Position numbers and translations under genes: made by a program. Source: Moorella glycerini (GTDB lineage Bacteria; Bacillota; DSM-521; Neomoorellales; Neomoorellaceae). Taken from it: 64,000 bases of DNA. The notes under the pieces were generated by a model. That model saw only the letters and a program-made list of their open reading frames with translations. It searched no databases and was not told where the DNA came from. The stretch is from NCBI RefSeq assembly GCF_009735625.1, contig NZ_CP046244.1, positions 2,728,001 to 2,792,000 on the forward strand, in the 5' to 3' direction. Below are positions 49,714 through 57,866 of this stretch, one piece after another (the first letter of the stretch is position 1; every line of letters starts with the position of its first letter).

Positions 49714-50313
49714 TTGCGGAATCTTACGTGGAGTGCGGCATGCGGGCTGGCCCTTTTTCTTCTGTGCCTGGGAGGGGTACTGGGGGTGGCGTTCCCCGCC
49801 CACATGGCCCGAATCGCTGCGCCCGTGCTGAACAGGGTAATGGATTCGGCGCAAACGCTCCGGCCGGATGCGCTGGTGTTTGTGGCCCTGGTCCTCATAA
49901 AAAACTGCCTGGTGCTGTTCCTGGTGCTTACTGCCGGGCCTTCTTACGACCGGCTTAAGGGGAAGTTCTTCAGGTCCCGCCTGGCCGCCTGCTTATCAAG
50001 GGTGACAGACTTCTCGGTCGCCTTTTTTCCCGTCCTGATACTCTTGCTCAACGGCGCCGTACTCTCCTGGAGCGTGCTCCTGTTTGCCAGGGCCGGCGTG
50101 CCCCTGGCGGCCCTGCTGGGCGGGATTCTGCCCCACGGGGTATTCGAACTCGCGGCCCTGGTAATGGTCAGCGCCCTGGTGTTCTGCCGGCCGGGGAGCG
50201 ATTTTAAGGACAGGATGGCGTTCTTTGTGCGGCCTATATTCCCCTTGTTGGTGGTGTCCGCGCTGGTTGAGGCGTACATTTCGCCGGCGATTATGGTGAG
50301 GCTGTGGAGTTGA
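49714..50313 (+). CDS. SpoIIM-like membrane protein
   Basis: A 199-residue protein with about five hydrophobic segments. GGILPHGVFELAALVMVSAL matches the conserved HGxxEL region of the SpoIIM/DUF95 family. SpoIIM acts with SpoIID/P in engulfment, but homologues occur in many non-sporulation loci. Here it sits inside a Tad operon, so it may help remodel the wall or organise membrane proteins. TTG 49714 follows AGAAAGGAGTTGGAGC. Confidence 0.7.
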   Translation: MRNLTWSAACGLALFLLCLGGVLGVAFPAHMARIAAPVLNRVMDSAQTLRPDALVFVALVLIKNCLVLFLVLTAGPSYDRLKGKFFRSRLAACLSRVTDFSVAFFPVLILLLNGAVLSWSVLLFARAGVPLAALLGGILPHGVFELAALVMVSALVFCRPGSDFKDRMAFFVRPIFPLLVVSALVEAYISPAIMVRLWS

Positions 50314-50329
50314 CCGGGAGGAAAAAAGT

Positions 50330-51304
50330 ATGGCGTTAGCCGGGCTTGCCTATTTCATCCTTGCCCTGGCGTCCCTGATTTTGTGGTCTACAGGTTTTAA
50401 CCCGTACTGCGGCTACGGCCTCTTTCTGGGGAGACCCTTACTGCTGTGGGGCGCAACGGCTTATGCGTGTATGGCAGTCCTCTGCTTTGCCGGGGCGAAA
50501 AGGAAGGTTGCCATAGCCGGGGCCGCTTTTCTGCCTGCGGTACACGCGGCCGTACTCGCACTCGCCTGGAGGGATTCCGGCTACCTCTGCCCGGCCTGCG
50601 TTACCTTTCTCGTTATCGAAGCTGTCCTGGCCGCGTTTCTGGTTTTTGCCCGGGGCAGGAAGCAATATCCAGTCTTTCTTTCCCTTGCCGGGGTTTTCCT
50701 GCTTGTGGGCACCGGGCTTCTGGCATATAACCCTTCCGTCTCCGGGTATGTGATGCCTGCCGGCAGCGCAGCGGAGGCGGTTTCAGGGGGTGCGGGCAGC
50801 GAGGCGGTTGTACCGGATGGGGCTGCTGCTTTTGGCACCCCGGAAAAGTCGCCGGTGGGCATGGCGGCTGTTGATGCCGGGCAGGTGGAGCCCGGCCGTC
50901 CGCTGGTTTATAACCCGCCTGCGGGCGCGGCCCCGGCGCTTGCAGATAGTGCAGCGGCTGCCGTGCCGGGTAAGAAATATCCGGTTGCGAAAGGGCCTTC
51001 GGTGGCCGTGACGACCGCTGGCGGCAAAAAAGTGGAGCTCGACCTTTCGCAACGGCCTGCCCTTTACTTTGCCTGGTGGTGCCCGGCGTGCCGGGAGGTT
51101 TTACGGGAGATGGCCCGGCTGGCAGGAGAAAAAAGGCCGTACCTGGTGTCTGTTTCCTATACGGCCGGGGATGTCAACCGGTCCTTGCAGGAAGTTGCCA
51201 GGGCTGGTTTGCCAGGAGGAGAAGTGTACTTCAGCCGGGGCGTGCCGGGGAACCCGGGCGGCATCCCGGTGTTGCTATATGCGGAAGGCGGTGAGGTAAA
51301 ATAG
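50330..51304 (+). CDS. VKOR-like membrane domain fused to thioredoxin-like domain
   Basis: A 324-residue protein. The first 140 residues have four or five hydrophobic segments with VKOR-type marks: NPYCGYGLFLGRPLLLWGA and the redox pair in DSGYLCPACVTFLVIE. After an Ala/Pro-rich linker the C-terminal 100 residues are thioredoxin-like with AWWCPACREVL. VKOR-Trx fusions make disulfides in exported proteins. This would supply oxidative folding for pilins or for the secreted proteins encoded nearby. Confidence 0.7.
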   Translation: MALAGLAYFILALASLILWSTGFNPYCGYGLFLGRPLLLWGATAYACMAVLCFAGAKRKVAIAGAAFLPAVHAAVLALAWRDSGYLCPACVTFLVIEAVLAAFLVFARGRKQYPVFLSLAGVFLLVGTGLLAYNPSVSGYVMPAGSAAEAVSGGAGSEAVVPDGAAAFGTPEKSPVGMAAVDAGQVEPGRPLVYNPPAGAAPALADSAAAAVPGKKYPVAKGPSVAVTTAGGKKVELDLSQRPALYFAWWCPACREVLREMARLAGEKRPYLVSVSYTAGDVNRSLQEVARAGLPGGEVYFSRGVPGNPGGIPVLLYAEGGEVK

Positions 51305-51384
51305 GCGATAGGGAAAACGGCTATCCTGCGTTTAAGTGCGATATCGTCCACAACGCAAAAATAATCAGCAGTAAGTTGGCTGCT

Positions 51385-51507
51385 ATGGTCCAAAGCCGCG
51401 GCATTTTAATCGTAAAAGATACCTCGGGTTTTTCGCAGGGTGGCATTTTGTTTTGGGCTTTATTGGCGTCTCTTGTAGCCATAGCAATCACTGTTTTAAA
51501 AAAATAA
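51385..51507 (+). CDS. Possible 40-residue prepilin-like mini-protein
   Basis: In the 257-base gap before the prepilin peptidase, ATG 51385 (or TTG 51376) opens a frame reading MVQSRGILIVKDTSGFSQGG then ILFWALLASLVAIAITVLKK. Short polar leader, Gly, one helix and a Lys end resemble the mini-pilins of this locus. The ribosome site is weak. The rest of the gap has only the site GGAGGGAG before 51562. Confidence 0.4.
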   Translation: MVQSRGILIVKDTSGFSQGGILFWALLASLVAIAITVLKK

Positions 51508-51561
51508 TACCATCTTTTCAGCACGGAGGTACTTCTGAAAAATTGCTGGAGGGAGAGATTC

Positions 51562-52110
51562 TTGACCTGGAACTGGCTTTGGGTTTTATTCCTGGTCCCG
51601 GTGACGGCTTGCGGCATATATGATTTCCTTTCCATGAGGGTACCGAACCGCCTTACAGTACCCTTAATTTTTATCGGGCTGGCATACCGGGCCTGGGCGG
51701 GAGACTTCTGGGGCGGTCTTTCAGGGGCGCTGGTATGGTTCATTGCAGGTGCCGTTCTAGTCTCTACAGGCGGCATGGGCGGCGGGGACGTCAAGCTCAT
51801 GGCCGCCATAGGGGCCTGGGCCGGGGTGTACGGCGGGTTGCTGGTCTTTGCGGCCGCCAGCCTGATCGGGGCGGCATGGGCGGCCGCCAAATTGGCCAGG
51901 CTGGGCCTGTTGAAAAGAAAGATTCTGTATCTCCTTTACTGGGGCGGTTCTATCTTTACCGGGGTCAGGCAGCCTCTCCTGGTAAAGATGCCGGAGGAAG
52001 GCGTACCGCAGGAGGCCATTCCCTTCGCGGCCTGCCTGGCCGCGGGAGTTTGGGCGGCGACTCTGGCGGCGTGGTATGTTAGGCATTACAGCGGGATTGT
52101 GAGGTGGTGA
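51562..52110 (+). CDS. cpaA: Prepilin peptidase (TadV/CpaA, family A24)
   Basis: A 182-residue membrane aspartic protease with about five helices. The two catalytic Asp residues are in GIYDFLSMRVPN (first) and TGGMGGGDVKLMA (second, GxGD). The short form without the methylase domain is the TadV/CpaA type. It should remove the leaders of the prepilins coded at 44-45 kb and 55-58 kb. TTG 51562 follows GGAGGGAGAGATTC. It heads the second Tad set. Confidence 0.92.
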   Translation: MTWNWLWVLFLVPVTACGIYDFLSMRVPNRLTVPLIFIGLAYRAWAGDFWGGLSGALVWFIAGAVLVSTGGMGGGDVKLMAAIGAWAGVYGGLLVFAAASLIGAAWAAAKLARLGLLKRKILYLLYWGGSIFTGVRQPLLVKMPEEGVPQEAIPFAACLAAGVWAATLAAWYVRHYSGIVRW

Positions 52111-52114
52111 TGGT

Positions 52115-52867
52115 TTGGCTTTGCGTTTTCCAATTCTAAAACGGACGTGGCCCTACCTCCTGGCTATAGCGGTCGGCCTAGTGGTGGCGGCTTTCAGCTT
52201 CAAGGCCCTCAAAGGGGAGGCCTCCTCCCAGGCAGGGGTTAAGCTCCCGGTGGCAGCCCGCGACCTGCCGCCGTATACCCTGGTCCAGGCGCAGGATTTG
52301 AGCTGGAGCACTTTTCCGTCCGAGCTGCCGGGTGCGGTAAAAAAACCGGCCGAGGCCGTTGGCAAGGTCCTGTCCAGGACGGTGCCGAAAGACTACCCCC
52401 TGCGAGCCGGCGACCTTAAAGACCCGGGGAGCCTAGACGTGCAGCTAGTATCTGTCAATGTTGATTCTTCCCGCCTGGGCGGGGCCAGGCCGGGCGACCT
52501 GGTGGACGTTTACTGGATACAGCCCGCCGAGAAGACCGCCTGGACGCCGGGGACGGGAGCCACCCTGGTTGCGCAGGACGCCAGGGTGGTGAGCGTCCTG
52601 GACAAAAACGGCCAGCCGGTCGACTCTGGCCAGGGCCTGGTGGCGGCGGCCGTCCAGGGGACGGCGGCCAGGGCCCCGGCCATCGCGGTGCTGGCTGTGA
52701 GGGCTGGAGAAGTGAGGGCCATAATTCCCGGCGCGGCGCAGAACAACACGTGCATAGCCCTGGTGAGGAAGTTCAAGGAAGGAGGTGGGCAGGTTGGCGC
52801 TCTCGCTGGCGGACAGGGCGATAGCCCGCCTCAAGCTACTGCTGGGGCCGCCGGCCCCGGGAAGTAA
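52115..52867 (+). CDS. cpaB: CpaB/RcpC-like SAF-domain protein, copy 2
   Basis: A 250-residue protein with one N-terminal TM helix (YLLAIAVGLVVAAFSF), an SAF domain (LPVAARDLPPYTLVQAQDL, RTVPKDYPLRAGDL) and a second beta domain (VNVDSSRLGGARPGDLVDVY). It ends in a Gly/Ala/Pro tail that overlaps the next gene. TTG 52115 follows GAGGTGGTGATGG. It is diverged from copy 1 but has the same domain order. Confidence 0.85.
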   Translation: MALRFPILKRTWPYLLAIAVGLVVAAFSFKALKGEASSQAGVKLPVAARDLPPYTLVQAQDLSWSTFPSELPGAVKKPAEAVGKVLSRTVPKDYPLRAGDLKDPGSLDVQLVSVNVDSSRLGGARPGDLVDVYWIQPAEKTAWTPGTGATLVAQDARVVSVLDKNGQPVDSGQGLVAAAVQGTAARAPAIAVLAVRAGEVRAIIPGAAQNNTCIALVRKFKEGGGQVGALAGGQGDSPPQATAGAAGPGK

Positions 52868-54182
52868 TGTTGTTGAGGAACCCCGGGAGGAAGTTTTGAC
52901 CCTGGACCAGGCGGCAGAGTACGTTCAACAGGCCCTGGCCCGGGGGCCGGAGGGAGAGGTGGCCCGCAAGCAGGATATACTGCACCGGGCCATGGCCGGG
53001 GAGCCGGGGATGCAACTGGAGGCCCGGGCCCTCATCCGGCAGGCCCTGGAGGCGGGCAGGAAGGAAGTGGCGGGGTTTTCCCTGGAAGAGGCGGCCCGCC
53101 TTATTTATGCCCGCGTTTGGGGGCTGGACGTGGTGGAGGATTTATACCGCGACCCGGAAGTGAACGAGATCCAGGTCAACGGGCCGGGGGATATCTTTGT
53201 AGACCGCCTGGGCAGGCATGAGCGGGTCAACATGAGCTTTGACACTCCCGAAAGGGTGGAGGCCGTCATCAAGCGCATGATCCTGCACGACATGGGCGCT
53301 TCCCTGGACAGGTCCAATCCCATGGTAGAGAGCATACGAAAGGACGGCTCCCGCCTTACGGCTACCTGCTACCCGGTGACGGAGACCTGGACTTTCGTGT
53401 TGAGGAAGCACCACACAGTGGATATGAGCGTGGAAAACCTGGAGAAGCTGGGGACTCTTAACCGCCAGGTGTGGGAAGTTTTGCGGCTCCTGGCGTTGGG
53501 CAGGACGAACATCCTTTTTTCCGGGAACGTCCGCAGCGGCAAGACATCCCTGATGCGGAAGCTGGTGGGCGAACTGCCCGAAGGTTTGCGGTTAGTGGTA
53601 ATAGGCAAAGACCTGGAGTTGAGGCTCAGGCGGGAGTACCCCGGCCGCAATATTGTGGAGTTCGAGTCCCATCCCGAGGTAGGGGCGGGGATGCCGGAAA
53701 TCTTCGAGAACGCTTTGCGTGAATCTCCCGACGTGATCCTGGTGGAGGAGTTCCGGGGAAAAGGCGAAGCCGTCGAGGCCATACGGGCCTGCACCCGCGG
53801 GCATCCCGGGTCAATGGGCACGGCGCATTTTAATTCTCCTCAGGAAGCCGTAGAGGGTACCGCCATGATGCTGCAGGAGGAAGGTCTTAATATATCCTTC
53901 CAGATGGCGAAGGTAAGAGTGGCTACCGCTTTTAATGTGGTTGTCCAGATGCTCAACGACAGCATGAGGGGCGTCAAAAAACTCATCAGTATTACGGAGA
54001 TAGGCGTCCGCAACGAAGAAGTGGTTTATACCGATCTGGTGCGTTGGGAGCCCGCGGGCCGGGACTACCTGGGGGAAGGCGACTGGAAGCTGGTCAATCC
54101 CCCGAGCCCGGAGCTGCGGTTTAAGACGTTCCGCTACGGCGTCACGGACGACGACTGGAGAAGGGTGGGGTTCGAGTTATGA
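52794..54182 (+). CDS. tadA: CpaF/TadA secretion ATPase, copy 2
   Basis: About 462 residues, family core with Walker A SGNVRSGKTS at about residue 240, VVIGKDLELRL, Walker B ILVEEFRGKGEA and the His box SMGTAHFNSPQEA. The N-terminal 110 residues are helical. I prefer TTG 52794, which lies 7 bases after AGGAGGTGG, over GTG 52785. It overlaps the CpaB gene by 74 bases and the TadB gene by 4, so all are coupled. It differs strongly from copy 1, so the two serve separate platforms. Confidence 0.9.
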   Translation: MALSLADRAIARLKLLLGPPAPGSNVVEEPREEVLTLDQAAEYVQQALARGPEGEVARKQDILHRAMAGEPGMQLEARALIRQALEAGRKEVAGFSLEEAARLIYARVWGLDVVEDLYRDPEVNEIQVNGPGDIFVDRLGRHERVNMSFDTPERVEAVIKRMILHDMGASLDRSNPMVESIRKDGSRLTATCYPVTETWTFVLRKHHTVDMSVENLEKLGTLNRQVWEVLRLLALGRTNILFSGNVRSGKTSLMRKLVGELPEGLRLVVIGKDLELRLRREYPGRNIVEFESHPEVGAGMPEIFENALRESPDVILVEEFRGKGEAVEAIRACTRGHPGSMGTAHFNSPQEAVEGTAMMLQEEGLNISFQMAKVRVATAFNVVVQMLNDSMRGVKKLISITEIGVRNEEVVYTDLVRWEPAGRDYLGEGDWKLVNPPSPELRFKTFRYGVTDDDWRRVGFEL

Positions 54183-55063
54183 CCCGCCTTTCTGTCCTGG
54201 GCGTTGCTTTCGGGACCGGCCTGGCGGCCGGGGCGGGAATGTTGCTTCTGCTCCGGGTGATAAGCTACCGGAAGGCAGCCCGCCGGCTTTCTTCCCTCAT
54301 CCCCCGGGAGTCCCTGGATGCCTGGGCCGAAGCCACCGAGCAAAAGCTTGAAGCCGCCGGGGTCAGGTTCCGCGGCCGCTTCTACACGGCAGGCGTCACC
54401 CTGGCCGTGCTGGCTTCTCTCTACGTTGGGCTGTTCGTGTTCAGGAACTTCATCGCCGCGCTTCTCATGGCCACGGCGGCCGTCCTCCTGCCCGACCAGT
54501 TCATACTCCAACGCATGGAAAGCCGGAAGCTCAAGATGCTGGAGCAGATGGCCACGGCTGTGAGGATTTTTGCCGCCGAGTTCACCCAGACGCCGCAGAT
54601 CGGGAAAGCCCTGGGAGAGGTGGCCGCGCGGGTGCCGGACCCCCTGGGGGCGGTCTTCAGGAGCGCTTACCGTGACGTCTCTTTGGGTAAAGCCCTGGAC
54701 GACGTGCTTTCGGACCTGATGGTACGCCTGGACTTCGGGCCGGGCAGGATGTTCGTCCAACTGCTCATGGCCGCCCGCAGGGATTCTTCGGTGGCGCCGC
54801 TGTTTGGCGAGCTGGTGACCAGGCTGGCCGTCCAGCTTGAGCTGATCAGAAAGAACAGGAGCGAGCTTTACGCCGACCGGTTGCTTTCCTGGATCATGCT
54901 TTTTGCCATGGTGCCTGCCTATCTGGCGATGCGGGCCACGGTGCCGGAAACTTACGAATTTCTGGCGGATACCGTGGCCGGGAGAATAGTGGTGGCCCTC
55001 TGTTTTCTTTCCGTCATAGTCTGGGTGGTCATGGACCGCCTTATGGGGAGGGTGGAAGTATGA
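54179..55063 (+). CDS. tadB: TadB-like pilus inner-membrane protein, copy 2
   Basis: A 294-residue F-domain protein with hydrophobic segments at about 5-25, 78-110, 235-255 and 268-288 and the T2SF core between (KMLEQMATAVRIFAAEF, QIGKALGEVAARVPD). ATG 54179 overlaps the CpaF stop (ATGA). Partner of the TadC gene that follows, again with a 4-base overlap. Confidence 0.82.
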   Translation: MTRLSVLGVAFGTGLAAGAGMLLLLRVISYRKAARRLSSLIPRESLDAWAEATEQKLEAAGVRFRGRFYTAGVTLAVLASLYVGLFVFRNFIAALLMATAAVLLPDQFILQRMESRKLKMLEQMATAVRIFAAEFTQTPQIGKALGEVAARVPDPLGAVFRSAYRDVSLGKALDDVLSDLMVRLDFGPGRMFVQLLMAARRDSSVAPLFGELVTRLAVQLELIRKNRSELYADRLLSWIMLFAMVPAYLAMRATVPETYEFLADTVAGRIVVALCFLSVIVWVVMDRLMGRVEV

Positions 55064-55836
55064 AGGCCGGGCCGCTTCTCCTGGCCGCCGCCGGCCTTGG
55101 GCTGGCCGCCGGGGCCTGGGTGCTCATGGCCGTAAAGCTGCTTTCTTCCCCCAGCCGGCAGGACCGTGCAAAGGAGACGGGAAAAAAAAGCAGGACCAGG
55201 AAACCGCCTGATCCCCGCAGTACCAGGGAAACCGCGGCCGTCCTGGCCGGGATGGCGGGAATGCTCCTCCTGGGATGGGGCGGCAGTCCGTGGGTGCTGG
55301 CCTTATTGGCCACCCTGGGAGGGGCCGTCGGGCTGGGTCTTACCAGGATGATGGCCAGGCTCAAGGAGGGCAGCGACAGGGCCGCCGGTATCCGGGAACT
55401 GACGGTGCTTTTTGAGGCGGTGGAGCTTTACATGCGGGCGGGTTACGCCCTGCCGCAGGCCATGCGGGCGGCCGCTCTTTTGACCCCGCGCCTGCGGAAG
55501 GCCGTGGGGGAGTGCCTGGCCTGCTGGCCTGCTGGTCCCAGGCGTGCCCTGGAGGTGCTTAGGCAAAACCTGAACATACCGGAGGCCGAGATCCTGGTGT
55601 CCCTGCTGGGCCAGGTGGACCGGGTGGGCTTAAAAAATTTGGAAGGGGTGATGCAGAGGGAAGCGTACAACCTGGAGCGCCTGCGGCAGCTCGCCATGGA
55701 AGTGAACATCGCCAGGAGGCCGCTGTACTTCACCCTGTACCGTGCCCTGCCCCTGGCGGCTGCCGTGGGGCTCATCGTGGGACCCTTGCTCTACCGCGTA
55801 GCCGGGGTATTGAAGGATGCAATTTTCTTCTTTTAG
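55060..55836 (+). CDS. tadC: TadC-like pilus inner-membrane protein, copy 2
   Basis: A 258-residue protein: N-terminal helix, basic stretch (KETGKKSRTRKPPDPRSTRE), paired helices near 62-95, then ELYMRAGYALPQAMRAAAL and a C-terminal helix. ATG 55060 overlaps the TadB stop. The next frame begins 8 bases after its TAG. Confidence 0.75.
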   Translation: MKAGPLLLAAAGLGLAAGAWVLMAVKLLSSPSRQDRAKETGKKSRTRKPPDPRSTRETAAVLAGMAGMLLLGWGGSPWVLALLATLGGAVGLGLTRMMARLKEGSDRAAGIRELTVLFEAVELYMRAGYALPQAMRAAALLTPRLRKAVGECLACWPAGPRRALEVLRQNLNIPEAEILVSLLGQVDRVGLKNLEGVMQREAYNLERLRQLAMEVNIARRPLYFTLYRALPLAAAVGLIVGPLLYRVAGVLKDAIFFF

Positions 55837-55843
55837 CTGGGGG

Positions 55844-55996
55844 GTGATATGCTACGGGAAAGTTCTCCAGAAGTTCAGCCCTGATGAGCGCGGAAGTATG
55901 GATGACGCTTTAATAATGATTATGGCTTTGGTGTTGGGAATAATCGGCACTGTCATTTTGCGGAAACTGGGGCTTAAATGGTTTGCCTGGAAGTGA
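55844..55996 (+). CDS. 50-residue prepilin-like mini-protein
   Basis: GTG 55844 after GCTGGGG opens a 50-codon frame: leader with SPDERG, then SMDDALIMIMALVLGIIGTV and a basic end (RKLGLKWFAWK). The DERG motif directly before a helix is shared with other pilin-like genes of this locus. It follows TadC by 8 bases. Probably a Flp-like subunit of set 2. Confidence 0.6.
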   Translation: MICYGKVLQKFSPDERGSMDDALIMIMALVLGIIGTVILRKLGLKWFAWK

Positions 55997-56013
55997 GGAA
56001 AGGGTTGTTTTAT

Positions 56014-56178
56014 ATGTGCTCAAACATTAAGGAGTTCAAAGCCAATCTTCCTGTATGGAAAGAACAGTTAAAAGAAGATTGGGATAAAAATTGGGATATA
56101 ATTCTTATTTACGTTGAAAGACCCGGGATAAATGTTTTCAGGGGAGGTGATACCGCGGCGCCGAGGTTTTATTTTTAG
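56014..56178 (+). CDS. Small hypothetical protein
   Basis: A 54-codon frame from ATG 56014: soluble, charged (WKEQLKEDWDKNWDIILIY), no signal or helix typical of pilins. Ribosome site GAGGAAAGG lies 13 bases upstream, a little far. It ends in VFRGGDTAAPRFYF. It may be real or may cover a leader for the next pilin gene. Confidence 0.35.
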   Translation: MCSNIKEFKANLPVWKEQLKEDWDKNWDIILIYVERPGINVFRGGDTAAPRFYF

Positions 56179-56282
56179 TTGGGGGCGAGACGAAACCATC
56201 GCGCGGCGCAGAAATGCCACGGAAAGGGTCTGCTTTTCTGGCTGGCATTTTACGTCGCAAAACACTAAGGAGGGAATTTTTT

Positions 56283-56477
56283 ATGGCAAGCCTGTTAAAG
56301 AAAATCTGGCGGGACGAGAGAGGATATGAAATGGCCGAGCTTTTGGTAATTGTCGGTGTGCTGGGGGTTATAGCTACTGTGGTGTTGGGTACTATGAAGC
56401 TTGGCCTGAATACTGCAGCCGGGAACGTAGGAACGAAGGTCAACGATATTGTTAACAGCTGGACATCTACTCCTTAA
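56283..56477 (+). CDS. Prepilin-like protein
   Basis: A 64-residue protein: leader MASLLKKIWRDERG, then YEMAELLVIVGVLGVIATVV and a short tail (GTKVNDIVNSWTSTP). Gly before an aromatic residue and Glu shortly after are type IV/Flp prepilin marks. ATG 56283 follows AAGGAGGGAATTTTTT. A terminator follows the stop, so it may be expressed more than the genes after it, as fits a major pilin. Confidence 0.75.
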   Translation: MASLLKKIWRDERGYEMAELLVIVGVLGVIATVVLGTMKLGLNTAAGNVGTKVNDIVNSWTSTP

Positions 56478-56492
56478 CCTCAATGTGCTCGG

Positions 56493-56519
56493 GGCGGGGT
56501 TAAACCCCGCCTTTTCTTA
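56493..56519 (+). terminator. Intrinsic terminator between two pilin-like genes
   Basis: GGCGGGGTT (56493-56501) and AACCCCGCC (56503-56511) are inverted repeats, followed by TTTTCTTATT. A few central bases must stay unpaired. The ribosome site GGGAGGTG of the next gene starts 5 bases later. Confidence 0.75.
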
Positions 56520-56537
56520 TTCATGGGAGGTGCTTTT

Positions 56538-56726
56538 ATGTGGCTGAAAAGGCTCAAAAAATGCTTGCAAGGGGAAGAAGGCTATACCCTGGGGGAAATG
56601 CTCATTGTGGCAGCGGCGCTGGCCGCAACAGCCGCTTCTGTAATGGCGATCCTGATGCCGGAGGTGCGCTCCCTGTACCAGAAGGCAGTGGGCACCGTCA
56701 CGGATATCATGGGCTCCGGCTTTTAA
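56538..56726 (+). CDS. Prepilin-like protein
   Basis: A 62-residue protein: leader MWLKRLKKCLQGEEG, helix YTLGEMLIVAAALAATAASV, tail PEVRSLYQKAVGTVTDIMG. Its leader and helix follow the pattern of the gene at 56283. ATG 56538 is set by TCATGGGAGGTGCTTTT. The stop overlaps the beginning of the next pseudopilin frame. Confidence 0.72.
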   Translation: MWLKRLKKCLQGEEGYTLGEMLIVAAALAATAASVMAILMPEVRSLYQKAVGTVTDIMGSGF

Positions 56727-57157
56727 GGGACACGCGGGGGTTTCTCATCCTGGAGCTGCTAATCGTTTTCGGCCTGCTGTGTTTCCTCATTTTCGGCAGT
56801 CTGGACCTTTACCTGGTGCAGGTAAAACATTTTAGAGCCGAGCAAATCCTGAATTATTACCTTGACCGTATGCGGCTGGAAGGGTACCTCACGGCTGCGG
56901 ACGAGGCGGCCATGAACAGCGCCTTTAAGGGAGTAGGGTTGACCGTGATCTCCATAGAGGGGCCGCGCGAATCTGCGGGGGATGCCCGGGTGCTCCGCAA
57001 CAACCTGGACTTTACGGCGTCGGAAATAGCGCTGCGGGTTACCTGCAGTTTTGACCAGAAGCCATTCATCATGGGCCTGCTCATAAACGGTTCGCCGCCG
57101 CAGAATGTGCAGTTAAAGGTAGGGGGGAAGACCTTCAGTGAGAGGGTTAGCCCGTGA
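56714..57157 (+). CDS. Pseudopilin without a standard start codon
   Basis: Coding is clear from RLLRDTRGFLILELLIVFGL (leader, Gly, Phe, Glu: prepilin pattern) to the stop at 57157, with a globular part (RAEQILNYYLDRMRLEGYL). No ATG, GTG or TTG lies in frame between the end of the upstream pilin and the prepilin motif; the nearest upstream is GTG 56540, inside that gene. It may start at ACG 56732 or another weak codon by reinitiation, or be made by a -1 frameshift at CTTTTAA. I give the open boundary, not a proven start. Confidence 0.6.
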   Translation, partial: LRLLRDTRGFLILELLIVFGLLCFLIFGSLDLYLVQVKHFRAEQILNYYLDRMRLEGYLTAADEAAMNSAFKGVGLTVISIEGPRESAGDARVLRNNLDFTASEIALRVTCSFDQKPFIMGLLINGSPPQNVQLKVGGKTFSERVSP

Positions 57158-57746
57158 CGAGAGGGGGTTTGTAAGCCTTCTTCTGGTGATACTCCTGCCC
57201 CTGTTCATGTACCTGATAGCCGGCACGGCCCAGTATTCCAGGTTTATTACGGAGGCGGATGCCGACATGGAGAATGCGGTGGCCGAGGCTGCTAGGGCAG
57301 CGGCCTCCTGCGTAGTGGAGAGGAGCCAGGCCGAAGGTGATCCCAGGATAGACCCCGACAGGGCCGATCTTGTTTTCGTGTCGGTTCTGGCCCGGAATCT
57401 CGGATTGGATCCAGTTACGATGGCCCCTTTACAGGGTTCCGGGATGGCCGGAACTCCGGGCTATGTTTTAGTGGTCTATAACGGTGACGACCATTACGCC
57501 CCGGCGGGGAAAAAGTATATATTCGACGGGACGGGCCTTACGGTGGAAGACCTGGCCGGTACTGGGTTCCCGAAGGGCTTTGCGGTGAGCAAGAATGATG
57601 TGGACCCCGGGGGCGCCGGGGCCAGGGTCACTGTCCTGGAGATGCCCGGCGTGGTCGCCGTGGTCACGGGCAGGGCTAAAGGCGTGATGGGATCGGACGC
57701 CGATACTACCAGGTGGGCTGCGGCCAGGATTGTGGTAAGGAGGTAG
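57138..57746 (+). CDS. TadG/TadE-like pseudopilin
   Basis: A 202-residue protein. The N-terminus VRGLARDERGFVSLLLVILL again has the DERG motif before a membrane helix; then ITEADADMENAVAEAARAAA, the long helix common in TadE/TadG proteins, and a beta-type C-terminal domain. GTG 57138 overlaps the preceding gene by 20 bases. Confidence 0.7.
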   Translation: MRGLARDERGFVSLLLVILLPLFMYLIAGTAQYSRFITEADADMENAVAEAARAAASCVVERSQAEGDPRIDPDRADLVFVSVLARNLGLDPVTMAPLQGSGMAGTPGYVLVVYNGDDHYAPAGKKYIFDGTGLTVEDLAGTGFPKGFAVSKNDVDPGGAGARVTVLEMPGVVAVVTGRAKGVMGSDADTTRWAAARIVVRR

Positions 57747-57752
57747 AAGTCG

Positions 57753-57866
57753 ATGAGGATGAAGATGCCGGGGATGTGTACGCTGACCTGGTTTTTGTTT
57801 TTGGCTTTCTTCGGGTACATCCTTGCTGCAGGAATATATTTTTTGCTCAAAGGGGGCGGTCCGTAG
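57753..57866 (+). CDS. 37-residue single-TM mini-protein
   Basis: ATG 57753 (after GGAGGTAGAAGTCG) opens a frame with a Met/Lys leader (MRMKMPGM) and one helix (TWFLFLAFFGYILAAGIYFLL), ending KGGGP. Its TAG is directly followed by the GTG of the next gene. Strong ribosome site and close packing support it. Role unknown, perhaps an assembly peptide like the one at 44098. Confidence 0.55.
   Translation: MRMKMPGMCTLTWFLFLAFFGYILAAGIYFLLKGGGP

Noticed and set aside
56538-57157. Programmed frameshift joining the two pilin frames
   Set aside because: CTTTTAA could slip, but the downstream frame has its own complete prepilin leader (LLRDTRGF), so two separate proteins are more likely; kept only as an alternative in the feature note.
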